Shown here: one piece after another, positions 53,797-60,948 of the stretch
Layout: each line of letters begins with the position of its first letter
Numbering within the stretch: position 1 is the stretch's first letter
Assembly (NCBI GenBank): GCA_934668345.1
Contig: CAKUNE010000005.1
Location: 1 to 60,948 of the forward strand
Direction of reading: 5' to 3'
Length of the DNA: 60,948 nucleotides
DNA from: an uncultured Collinsella sp.
Lineage (GTDB): Bacteria; Actinomycetota; Coriobacteriia; Coriobacteriales; Coriobacteriaceae
The notes under the pieces: generated by a model
Databases searched by the model: none
What the model was told of the DNA's origin: nothing
What the model saw: only the letters and a program-made list of their open reading frames with translations
Made by a program: the position numbers and the translations under genes

Positions 53797-55239
53797 TTAT
53801 CGACCTCCCTTTGCGACCGCGCCATCGCGCATAAGCTCGGCCAGCGCCTCGCGATCGATACGCAAGGCATCACCGCCCACCGGGTCAAGCGAATCGCCCT
53901 GTCCGGCGAGCTCTTTGGCCTGCTTGCGCTCCGCACGGGAGAGACCGCGCTCGCGATACTTTTGAGAATGCGCCGTGTACATGTTGATGAATAGGATGAC
54001 CAGGAAGCTGAACGCTATTACGACCACGACCCAAAAGAGGGCCACCGACGTATTGCCGCCCATCCACTCAAAGTAAATCGCAATGGGAATGGTCTGCGTA
54101 ATGCCGGCGTAGTTGCCCGCAAAGAACAGTGTGCAGCCAAACTCGCCCATCGCGCGAGCGAAGGCGAGCACCGTGCCCGCCGCGATTGAGGGCCAGCCGA
54201 GCGGCATCATGAGCTTGGCAAAGATACGACGTTCGGACCACCCCAAGGTTCGCGCGGCGTCGAGCATCTGCGCATCGAGGCTCTCGAAGGCTCCGAGCGC
54301 CGTGCGGTAGACCAGCGGAAACGACACAACGACAGCCGAAATGACCGCCGCGGGCCAGGTAAAGACGATCGAGATGCCGTGCGCGATGAGCCATTGGCCC
54401 ACCCCGGTCGAGCGGCCAAACAGCATGAGGAGCAGAAAGCCGCAGACCGTGGGCGGCAGCACCATGGGAATCGTAAAGACCGAATCGAGCAGGCCCTTGA
54501 TGCGACTCGAGGTACCCATAGTCTTCCACGCGGCGAACAGGCCCAGCGCAAAGGAGATCAGCAGGGCAAGGCCGCTCGTTTTGATAGACACCCAAAACGG
54601 GCGATAGTCGATGTCGCCCAAAAAGGAGGCCAGAGAGGTCAAGGGCCTCTGCTCCTCCCGCAACACGACAGACGATGCTTCAACCATTTGAGCGCTATCA
54701 AGCCAACGCGCGCCGCCCTTGGCATCACCCGAGGCCGATGCAATCACCACATAGCGGTCCCCATCCGCGCCGCGCTCGTCAAAGCCATAGGTATACCCGC
54801 CGGCATCAAACGTTGTTTCCGCCGTGACATACCAAGGAAGATCCACGTCCCCTAGCTGCGCACCTCCCATGCAGTTTGCGCTGTCGAGCTTACAGACGAG
54901 GGCCTTGAGACCCGATACGCACTCGTTGTCCTGCGGATCCAATCCATACTCCTCGGCCGCCTTGGGCGATATCCACACCACAACGCGATCGGCAGCAGGC
55001 GCCACTACAAGGTCCACGTCCTCGTCAACGGGAAACCGGTAGCCCTCAGGCTGGCCCTCCATGGCACGAGCGGTCCCCTTGGCCAACCGCTCAAAACCCT
55101 CGATCCCATAGGAAAGCCCATGAGCGGTCGCAGCAACCTGGGCCCCGTCCTCAGCGTCCCCAGCAAACGCAAATCCCGGCACCCAGCAAAGCGCGAAGGT
55201 CAAAGCACAGGCGACAAGCATGCGGAATCTATTAAGCAC
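53797..55239 (-). CDS. modB: Molybdate permease ModB with N-terminal extracytoplasmic domain
   Basis: The 480-residue protein is about twice the usual ModB (~225). From residue ~212 it is a standard permease with five or six helices and the EAA loop DAARTLGWSERRIFAKLMMPLG. Before that lies a signal sequence (MLNRFRMLVACALTFALCW, cleavage likely after FAFA) and a ~185-residue soluble domain of unknown family with paired cysteines (C...CVSGLKALVCKLDSANC). The start is a GTG at 55239 with GGAG 6 nt upstream. The added domain may assist substrate capture or partner binding. Confidence 0.88.
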   Translation of the reverse strand: MLNRFRMLVACALTFALCWVPGFAFAGDAEDGAQVAATAHGLSYGIEGFERLAKGTARAMEGQPEGYRFPVDEDVDLVVAPAADRVVVWISPKAAEEYGLDPQDNECVSGLKALVCKLDSANCMGGAQLGDVDLPWYVTAETTFDAGGYTYGFDERGADGDRYVVIASASGDAKGGARWLDSAQMVEASSVVLREEQRPLTSLASFLGDIDYRPFWVSIKTSGLALLISFALGLFAAWKTMGTSSRIKGLLDSVFTIPMVLPPTVCGFLLLMLFGRSTGVGQWLIAHGISIVFTWPAAVISAVVVSFPLVYRTALGAFESLDAQMLDAARTLGWSERRIFAKLMMPLGWPSIAAGTVLAFARAMGEFGCTLFFAGNYAGITQTIPIAIYFEWMGGNTSVALFWVVVVIAFSFLVILFINMYTAHSQKYRERGLSRAERKQAKELAGQGDSLDPVGGDALRIDREALAELMRDGAVAKGGR

Positions 55240-55307
55240 GAAAAGCTCCAAGCGAATACAAGGACGGAGTGAAACACAAAACGATGGAATTATCGCGCCA
55301 AGCCGCA

Positions 55308-56183
55308 CTACTCGGAAAGCTCAAAGCCGTACTTAGCCCAAATTTTCTGAGCCTTCTTGTTGGACAGGCAAAAGTCGATGAACGCCTTAGCCTCGTCTGC
55401 ATGCTCGGAGCTCTCGGCGACAGCACCGGGATACACGATGGGCTTGTGCGAGTCCTCGGGGCACACGAAGGCCTCCTCGATGCCGCTGTAGCGGAAGATA
55501 TCGGAGCTGTAGACAAAACCGGCAACGCAGTCGCCTGTGGACACATAAGCGGCGGCGGTACCAACTTTGTCGGCCAGTGCGACCTTGTCGGCGATCTCGG
55601 GCGCATACTCGCCGTCGTCGCCCTCGGTGCCGGTATAGAGGCCCACAGAAGCCAGCGCCTGGTTGGCGTACTTGCCGGCGGGAACGGTCTTGGCGTCGCC
55701 AATGGCGATCTTGCCGTCCAGATTCGCGACGTCGGCGATGGCCTCGACCTTGGTGTCGGAGCCCTCGGCGCGAATGATCACAAGATCGTTGACGAACATA
55801 TCCTCACGGGTGTCGGTGTCGACGAGCTCGGTGGTCTCAGCGTCATCCATGGTGCCCTTGGAAGCGGTGATGAGCACGTCGAACGTGGCACCGGCGCGCA
55901 TCTGCTCGACAAGGTCGCCAGACGCCTTGAACTGCGTGTCGGCAAACGTGGTACCGGTCTGCTCGGTGTAAAGCTCCTGAACCTCGGGCAGAGCCTTCTC
56001 GAGCGAGTTGGCGGCAAAGACCTGCAGCTCGACGGTTTCCTTCTTGGAAGAGGCCTTGGCGGAGCCGACATCGGAACCAGCGGGCCCGGACGTCTTGTTG
56101 CCCGAGCAGCCAGCAAGGCCGAGGCCGGTAGCGGCGACAGTAGAGAGCGAGACGAATCCGCGGCGAGAAACCATATCGAACAT
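55308..56183 (-). CDS. modA: Molybdate-binding lipoprotein ModA
   Basis: The 291-residue solute-binding protein has a lipoprotein signal with SRRGFVSL and lipobox LAGC (C26). The mature region has ModA features: VFAANSLEKALPEVQELYTEQTG (here shortened), FKASGDLVEQMRAGATFDVLITAS and AIGDAKTVPAGKYANQAL. It should bind molybdate or tungstate outside the cell and feed ModB/ModC. The ATG at 56183 has GAAAGGG upstream. An in-frame TTG at 56189 has worse spacing. Confidence 0.93.
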   Translation of the reverse strand: MFDMVSRRGFVSLSTVAATGLGLAGCSGNKTSGPAGSDVGSAKASSKKETVELQVFAANSLEKALPEVQELYTEQTGTTFADTQFKASGDLVEQMRAGATFDVLITASKGTMDDAETTELVDTDTREDMFVNDLVIIRAEGSDTKVEAIADVANLDGKIAIGDAKTVPAGKYANQALASVGLYTGTEGDDGEYAPEIADKVALADKVGTAAAYVSTGDCVAGFVYSSDIFRYSGIEEAFVCPEDSHKPIVYPGAVAESSEHADEAKAFIDFCLSNKKAQKIWAKYGFELSE

Positions 56184-56243
56184 GTTCAACCCTTTCGGAC
56201 CTTGTGCCCGGGTACCCCACCGCGGGCTTTATTCTGTAATTAG

Positions 56244-56283
56244 ATTATACTTCGGTGCGAATAATGATTATGAGAAATTATTC
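56244..56283 (-). promoter_or_regulatory. modA promoter region with operator-like repeat
   Basis: TATAAT (56249-56244) is a consensus -10 on the minus strand. Just upstream a 7-bp inverted repeat GAATAAT/ATTATTC (56259-56265 with 56277-56283) covers the -35 region, where a repressor would act. No clear -35 hexamer is seen. Confidence 0.55.
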
Positions 56284-56339
56284 TCGTCTGAGAATATGGT
56301 TTCAGGCATGTCTACAGAATGTCGTCCCCTTGGGCGTAA

Positions 56340-56374
56340 ATAAAAGGCGGAGCAGCCGTTCAGGTCGCCCCGCC
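56340..56374 (-). terminator. Terminator of the moeA-mogA unit
   Basis: GGCGGGGC/GCTCCGCC forms an 8-bp stem (one G-U) with a 13-nt loop and is followed by TTTTATTT, 14 bp after the mogA stop. Confidence 0.85.
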
Positions 56375-56387
56375 GCAGGTGAACCGC

Positions 56388-56867
56388 TTAGTTGGTATGT
56401 CCGCCGCCCGCTGTCATCTGAGCCGCATGCTCCAGCTGATCGCTCACAGCCTCCCAGCTTTCGCGAGCAGCTTTCGTGGATCCCGGAAAGTTTACGACAA
56501 GTGTATGACCTCGTTGCATGCAAATAGCGCGCGAGAGCATGGCGCGGCGCGTCTTGGTCATCGAGTACGCACGGATCGCCTCGGCAATGCCCGGCACGTC
56601 GCGATCGCAGACGGCGCGCGTGGCCTCGGGCGTCACGTCGCGCATCGAAAGCCCCGTACCGCCGCAGGTGAGCACGACATTGGCGTGGCACTCATCGGCA
56701 GCTTCCACAATGGCATCACCAATCTCGCTGACGTCATCACGCACGACCACATGCGAGGCGACCGTCCATCCCTGCGCCTCGATAAGCTCCTCGAGTGCGG
56801 CACCGGCCTCGTCCTGGGCAAGATCGCGCGTATCCGAGCACGTCACAATCGAAATCTTCAAGTCCAT
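56388..56867 (-). CDS. mogA: Molybdopterin adenylyltransferase MogA/MoaB
   Basis: The 159-residue protein adenylates molybdopterin before metal insertion. The signature VVLTCGGTGLSMRDVTPEAT is at residues ~69-88, and FPGS is near the C-terminus. MogA and MoaB are not distinguishable from sequence alone. The ATG at 56867 has AGGAGG 6 nt upstream. It follows moeA by 10 bp. Confidence 0.88.
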   Translation of the reverse strand: MDLKISIVTCSDTRDLAQDEAGAALEELIEAQGWTVASHVVVRDDVSEIGDAIVEAADECHANVVLTCGGTGLSMRDVTPEATRAVCDRDVPGIAEAIRAYSMTKTRRAMLSRAICMQRGHTLVVNFPGSTKAARESWEAVSDQLEHAAQMTAGGGHTN

Positions 56868-56877
56868 AGCGTTCCTC

Positions 56878-58140
56878 CTATAGCACCGTTCCCTCAGGCA
56901 GGTCGACACGCACGACATCCACGACGTCGCCCGCCTTGAGCTCGCACGGCCCTTCTTCAATACGCAGTAGGCAGTTGGCCCGCTGCATCGTGCCGAGCAA
57001 CGCCGAATTCTGCGTCTTGGCCTCGGTCACCAACAGCTCACCGGTCTCGGGGTCGCGCAAAACCGTGGCGCGATCGAAGAAGCGGCGATGCTGTCGCTTT
57101 TTCACGCCGTGCGTGAGCATCGCCTGCTGCACGGGACGTGTACCCTCGGCAAAGCCGCGCATCTTGCGAATCGCCGGGCGGGCGAGCATCTCAAAGCCCA
57201 CATACGCCGCGGCCGGATTGCCTGAAAGCCCCAGGTAGGGCTTACCCCCGAGCAAGCCAAACGTGATGGCCTTGCCCGGACGCATCGAGATGCGGTCAAA
57301 CAGCACCTCGCCCTCGCGCCGGACGAGCGCCGTCACGTAGTCGTAGTCGCCTGCCGAGGCGCCACCGCTCGTAATGACAAAATCGCACTCCTGCACGGCA
57401 CGATGCACCAGCTCGGCAATCGCCTGCTCATCATCGGGCGCAATGCCGTAGAACACGGGCTCGGCGCCGGCATCGAGCGCCTCGGCCATCAACGCCGACG
57501 AGTTGGAGTCGCGAATCTGCCCGCGCGCCGGCACGTTACTCGGTGCGACCAGTTCCGTGCCCAGCGAGATGATGCCCACACGTGGCGCGGCATGCACCTT
57601 CACGCTCGCATACCCGGCGCTCGCCAGCAAGCCAGCGCCCGCCGGAGCCACGACCTCGCCGGCGTGCATCACAACATCGCCGGCATGGGCCTCCTCGGCG
57701 GCAGAGCGAACGTTCTCCCCCACCTTTGCCGGCGCCGAGAACCTCGCACGCGAGCCCTCGTTGCCGTCACCGTCAAGCACCTCGACGATCTCGTACTTCA
57801 CCACGGCATCCGCACCCTCGGGCACCGGCGCGCCCGTCATAATGCGGACTGTCTCGCCCGGGCCAAGAGCGTCCTCAAACACATGGCCCGCGGCCTCGTG
57901 TCCGATAACGTCGAGCGTCACTGGCGCCTCGCCAGACGCCTGCGCCAAGTCCGCAGAGCGCACGGCATATCCGTCCATAGCGCTGTTGGCAAACGGCGAG
58001 ATGTCGATATCGGCCACCGCGTCCTCTGCCAAGGGAAGACCGGCGGCCTGCCACACGGGAATCTCGACAACTTCGGTGCGATTCACGTGCGACAAGACGA
58101 TCGCCTGTGCGTCCTCCAACGGAATGAGTTTCTCTGCCAT
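56878..58140 (-). CDS. moeA: Molybdopterin molybdenumtransferase MoeA
   Basis: MoeA inserts molybdenum into adenylated molybdopterin. The 420-residue product has MoeA motifs FANSAMDGYAVR (~residue 48), RIMTGAPVPEGADAVVKYE (~residue 103), and the MogA-like domain with ITSGGASAGDYDYV (~residue 255). Domain IV closes the protein. The ATG at 58140 (MAEKLIPLED) has AGAGGTG upstream. It forms a two-gene unit with mogA. Confidence 0.94.
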   Translation of the reverse strand: MAEKLIPLEDAQAIVLSHVNRTEVVEIPVWQAAGLPLAEDAVADIDISPFANSAMDGYAVRSADLAQASGEAPVTLDVIGHEAAGHVFEDALGPGETVRIMTGAPVPEGADAVVKYEIVEVLDGDGNEGSRARFSAPAKVGENVRSAAEEAHAGDVVMHAGEVVAPAGAGLLASAGYASVKVHAAPRVGIISLGTELVAPSNVPARGQIRDSNSSALMAEALDAGAEPVFYGIAPDDEQAIAELVHRAVQECDFVITSGGASAGDYDYVTALVRREGEVLFDRISMRPGKAITFGLLGGKPYLGLSGNPAAAYVGFEMLARPAIRKMRGFAEGTRPVQQAMLTHGVKKRQHRRFFDRATVLRDPETGELLVTEAKTQNSALLGTMQRANCLLRIEEGPCELKAGDVVDVVRVDLPEGTVL

Positions 58141-58316
58141 ATACACCTCTAGCATGCAACGGCGCACATCACGGGCGCCGATTCTTTATGTTTATCTCAG
58201 TATAATCCCCCGCCGCACGACGGCGACACGGCCCGTGCCCACGAATACACCTGTCGGTAACGGACGGCGAAACAGAACCAAAACCAACCCGCCGGTTTGT
58301 CACGTTTGGCACGCTC

Positions 58317-58322
58317 TATAAT
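58317..58322 (+). promoter_or_regulatory. -10 box of the CLC channel gene
   Basis: TATAAT lies 30 bp before the start codon. The 17-nt-upstream hexamer reads GGTTTG, a weak -35. The remaining gap (58141-58316) shows no riboswitch-like pattern that I can recognise. Confidence 0.6.
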
Positions 58323-58351
58323 GCTCGTGTTGCAATCAAGAAGAGGAACGT

Positions 58352-59773
58352 ATGGCTTTTACCGACAAACCCGAAAGCGCTAACGAGGCGCAGGATCATT
58401 CCCAGCCGCTCGACGACGGCGGCTTCTTCTCCCTTAACGACGTCATCATGGCAGGCAGGCAACAGCTCACCCGCTCCGAGCATCTCTTGGCTGCCGACAC
58501 GCGCCGCAACGCCCGCAACCTACTCGCGAGCGCCAAGCTGCTCGTACTCGTCGTCATCGTCTCGCTCGCCATGGGCGTTGCCGCTTGGGCGTTTTTGGCC
58601 TCGCTGAATATCGCGACCGACTATCGCGAGCACCACGCGTGGGTCTACGCCTTGCTTCCCGTTGTGGGCGTTGCCACCGCATGGGTGTACAAAAACCACG
58701 GCCTTGCCGCCAAACGCGGTAACAACCTGGTCATCGACTCCGCTCTGAGCACACGCCTCATCCATATGCGCATGGCCGTCCTCACCTTCATCTGCTCCAC
58801 GCTCACGCACCTAACGGGTGGATCTGCCGGTCGCGAGGGGGCCGCGGTGCAGATTGGCGGCACCATCGCCAGCAACATCTCGAACCTCGCCCACCTCAAA
58901 AAGCATGACCACCACGACCTCATGCTCGCCGGCATCTCGTCGGCCTTTGGCGCCGTATTTGGCTCGCCCCTTGCCGGAGCTTTCTTTGGCATGGAGATGT
59001 GCTTTATCGGCAAGATCGACTACACCGCGGGCATCTACTGCCTGGTCGCCTCGTTTACCGGCTACTTCACATCACTCGCTCTGGGTACCGAGTACGAAGC
59101 GAATGTTATCGCCAGCGTTCCCAACATGACACCACGGACGGTTGTCATCGTTGTTATCAGCGCCATTATCTTCGGTCTGACGGCACGCCTCTTTGCCTGG
59201 TCGGTTCGAACCGTCAAGAGCCTGTACGGTCGCCTTATCACCAATTACCTCGTCCGCGCACTCATAGGCGCAATCGTGGTTTTGGCCGCCTATGCCCTCC
59301 TCGACGCCTGGGACTACGCCGGCCTTTCCACGTGGCTTTCCGGCGCCGGGTTTACCGGCAACACCACCCTGGCGGACGCAGCCATCAAGTTGGTCGTCAC
59401 AGCGCTTACCCTGGGCGCGGGCTTCCAAGGCGGCGAGGTCACACCCCTGTTTGGCATCGGTGCGGCACTCGGTGGCTGGATCGGTTGCCTCACCGGGCTT
59501 GACCCCAGTTTTCTGGCGGCTCTCGGCATGCTCGGCGTGTTCTGCGCCGGCCTCAACGTGCCCATCACCACCTGCATGATGGCCATCGACCTGTTCCACG
59601 GCACGGCCGCCGGGTTCTTTGTCATCGTGGCCTTTATCAGCTACCTAACCGGCGGACACCGCGGCGTGTACCCCGCCCAGCGCATCATCTCACCCAAGCG
59701 CCGTTCGCTTATTGTGGATGAGGGCGGTACGGTAGCGGATGCTATCGAGCGCCACAACGACCTGATAGAGTAG
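58352..59773 (+). CDS. CLC-family chloride/fluoride channel or antiporter
   Basis: The 473-residue membrane protein has 10-12 helices. The CLC signature GGSAGREGAAVQIGG (~residues 155-169) and the later GAGFQGGEVTPLFGIGAALG are present. The N-terminal ~50 residues are hydrophilic, and there is no CBS domain. A GREG-x-x-VQ pore motif occurs in fluoride-type CLCs, so H+/F- antiport is possible, but Cl- is the safer default. The start has AGAGGAACG upstream. No fluoride riboswitch was seen in front of it. Confidence 0.88.
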   Translation: MAFTDKPESANEAQDHSQPLDDGGFFSLNDVIMAGRQQLTRSEHLLAADTRRNARNLLASAKLLVLVVIVSLAMGVAAWAFLASLNIATDYREHHAWVYALLPVVGVATAWVYKNHGLAAKRGNNLVIDSALSTRLIHMRMAVLTFICSTLTHLTGGSAGREGAAVQIGGTIASNISNLAHLKKHDHHDLMLAGISSAFGAVFGSPLAGAFFGMEMCFIGKIDYTAGIYCLVASFTGYFTSLALGTEYEANVIASVPNMTPRTVVIVVISAIIFGLTARLFAWSVRTVKSLYGRLITNYLVRALIGAIVVLAAYALLDAWDYAGLSTWLSGAGFTGNTTLADAAIKLVVTALTLGAGFQGGEVTPLFGIGAALGGWIGCLTGLDPSFLAALGMLGVFCAGLNVPITTCMMAIDLFHGTAAGFFVIVAFISYLTGGHRGVYPAQRIISPKRRSLIVDEGGTVADAIERHNDLIE

Positions 59774-59858
59774 ACGCAGTAATCGCAGTGCGGCCACAAT
59801 CGGGGCAATTCGACCTGAGCGCGACCGCACTGTCATGTCACACGCCGGGAGTCGCCCC

Positions 59859-60821
59859 ATGCACGCAACTGATTTTGGTCGCACGCTTATCATTGCCAAT
59901 CCTGCCGCCCAGTCGGGCGCCGCGCATGAGGTTGCCGAGCGCCTGCAGCGCTTTTTGGATATGACCGCAAGCGCATCCCAGTTTGACTTGGTGCTGACCG
60001 AGCGCATGGGACACGCCAAGGAACTGGCCGCCCAGGCAACGGGCTACCACACCGTTATCGCACTCGGCGGCGACGGCGTGATTCACGAGGTCGTCAACGG
60101 GCTTATGACGCAAAAGGAGGACGTCCGACCCGCTCTTGCCATCCTACCCGTGGGCTCCGGCAACGATTTTGCCCAGACGCTCGGCATCGACGATTTCTCC
60201 GGTAAGGATTTTGGCACGCTGCTCACTTGTGAGCTGCAGCGTCAAGATATCGGGCGCATTCGCTCGTGGAGCCCTGCGAGCGGCAGCGACGAGGCTACCG
60301 TTGAGTACTACGACCAGACGCTTTCGGTCGGCATCGATGCCGCCATCGGCCTTGGCACCACCGAGCTGCGCAAAAAGACCGGCTTGACGGGTGCTCCTCT
60401 CTACACCCTCTCGGGACTTGAGCAGTTTGGCCTGCGCTATCGCAACTACCCCATGACAGCCAGCTTTGACGGCGCGCCCGCCGAGCGCGTGAGGGCGATC
60501 ATCATGGCGATTCAGCTGGGCCCCACGTATGGCTCGGGCTATCGCATCTGCCCTGATGCCGACCCCTGCGACGGCGTACTCGACGTCTGCTACGCCTGCG
60601 GCCCCGTCCCCCGTGCGGTCGCCCTACCCATGTTCCTTTCGGCCAAGGACGGACACCACACCAAGCTGCCGCCGGTACGCATGCGCCGCTGCCGCCATGC
60701 CGAGCTCACCTTTGAGGAGCCCGACTACCCCATCCAGGCCGACGGCGAGCCCATCGTCGCCTCGCGCATCGAAGTTGACATCCTACCCGGCGCCCTCCAA
60801 GTCTGGCGCCCAACCCGCTAA
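59859..60821 (+). CDS. Diacylglycerol/lipid kinase family protein
   Basis: The 320-residue soluble lipid kinase is of the DAGK catalytic-domain family (YegS/BmrU type). IIANPAAQSG is at the start, ALGGDGVIHEVVNGLM carries the GGDG nucleotide site (~residue 68), and LPVGSGNDFAQTLGI follows. It should phosphorylate diacylglycerol or a related lipid for phospholipid recycling. The ATG at 59859 is chosen because GGGAG sits 7 nt upstream. An earlier ATG at 59835 has no such site. An 8-bp CAGTGCGG/CCGCACTG repeat (59786-59832) precedes the gene. Confidence 0.85.
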   Translation: MHATDFGRTLIIANPAAQSGAAHEVAERLQRFLDMTASASQFDLVLTERMGHAKELAAQATGYHTVIALGGDGVIHEVVNGLMTQKEDVRPALAILPVGSGNDFAQTLGIDDFSGKDFGTLLTCELQRQDIGRIRSWSPASGSDEATVEYYDQTLSVGIDAAIGLGTTELRKKTGLTGAPLYTLSGLEQFGLRYRNYPMTASFDGAPAERVRAIIMAIQLGPTYGSGYRICPDADPCDGVLDVCYACGPVPRAVALPMFLSAKDGHHTKLPPVRMRRCRHAELTFEEPDYPIQADGEPIVASRIEVDILPGALQVWRPTR

Positions 60822-60826
60822 CCCCA

Positions 60827-60845
60827 CCTAAGTTGCGGTGAAATA
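60827..60845 (+). repeat. Copy of the CCTAAGTTGCGGTGAAATA repeat
   Basis: These 19 bp are identical to the ends of the 457-bp element at 23796-24252. The following GGACTGTTT also matches its right end. As there, the copy begins a few bases after a stop codon. Confidence 0.7.
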
Positions 60846-60880
60846 GGGACTGTTTATTCAGCTAAAGCCGCAAAAGGGGG

Positions 60881-60948
60881 TGCGGACAGAAAGTTGGACC
60901 GCGAGGCGGTCCGGACTGGAGGTTCGCATGTACAGCAGGGAGAAGGTC
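60881..60948 (+). mobile_element. Left end of an IS3-like insertion sequence (partial)
   Basis: The segment starts TGCGGACAGAAAGTTGGACC and leads into a short transposase start. The window ends 21 bp into the gene, so the element is incomplete here. Identification rests on the start context and the MYSREKV beginning typical of IS3 OrfA proteins in related bacteria. Confidence 0.5.
60928..60948 (+). CDS. IS3-family transposase OrfA, truncated by window end
   Basis: ATG at 60928 with GGAGG 5 nt upstream opens MYSREKV before the window stops. The length and identity cannot be confirmed. Confidence 0.4.

Noticed and set aside
58168..58351. Fluoride riboswitch before the CLC gene
   Set aside because: The conserved fluoride-riboswitch core was not found; only a -10 box is clear.

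Overview
The window reads as a high-GC anaerobic gut actinobacterium of the Coriobacteriia, most like Collinsella. Support comes from a Hyf-type formate hydrogenlyase operon without sigma-54 signals, a compact selenocysteine locus, a giant sortase-anchored surface protein with an LAxTG-type signal, double-cubane-cluster proteins, and a Collinsella-like IS3 start at the right edge. The genus call is inference; no 16S gene is present.

Layout. (1) 96-4848, minus strand: selA, selB, the tRNA-Sec gene selC, mobA and a DUF3343 gene. This gives the selenocysteine machinery plus one Moco-nucleotide step. (2) 4924-7041: a stand-alone cytosolic molybdopterin oxidoreductase. (3) 7164-22573, minus strand: one ~15-kb operon, hydN-fdhF-hyfABCDEFGHIJ-hycI-focA, encoding a complete formate hydrogenlyase with a formate channel. 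fdhF is read through an in-frame UGA (Sec140). A -35/-10 promoter with a perfect palindrome just upstream lies at 22714-22776, and a terminator closes the operon at 7105-7141. (4) 22896-24760: a RelB/PIN toxin-antitoxin pair with its own operator palindrome, a 457-bp inverted-repeat element, a duplicated tRNA-Gly 3' end around a multi-hairpin insert, then tRNA-Gly and tRNA-Pro with a clear promoter. (5) 24772-26130: brnQ. (6) 26247-39017: a 4,256-residue wall-anchored repeat protein. (7) 39144-52519, minus strand: a long run of genes: double-cubane-cluster protein 2, a peptide-type ABC transporter (binding protein, two permeases, two ATPases), double-cubane-cluster protein 1 with its ATPase activator, a GT4 glycosyltransferase, selD, yedF, DUF3343 and a class-V PLP desulfurase. 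selD is itself a selenoprotein gene (in-frame UGA at codon 17) and overlaps the glycosyltransferase gene. (8) 52723-58140: modA-modB-modC and moeA-mogA, for molybdate uptake and molybdopterin insertion. (9) 58352-60821: a CLC channel and a diacylglycerol-kinase-like gene. (10) 60827-60948: another copy of the intergenic repeat and the start of an IS element.

How it fits together. Molybdate uptake (mod), Moco synthesis (moeA, mogA, mobA), selenium activation (selD, yedF, desulfurase) and Sec insertion (selA, selB, selC) all feed the Mo- and Se-dependent formate dehydrogenase FdhF. With the Hyf hydrogenase it turns formate into CO2 and H2. The selenium genes grouped with double-cubane-cluster proteins and a glycosyltransferase suggest a second selenium pathway, and this is the least described part of the window. 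No hyp hydrogenase-maturation genes, no FhlA-type activator and no sortase gene are present, so these must lie elsewhere.
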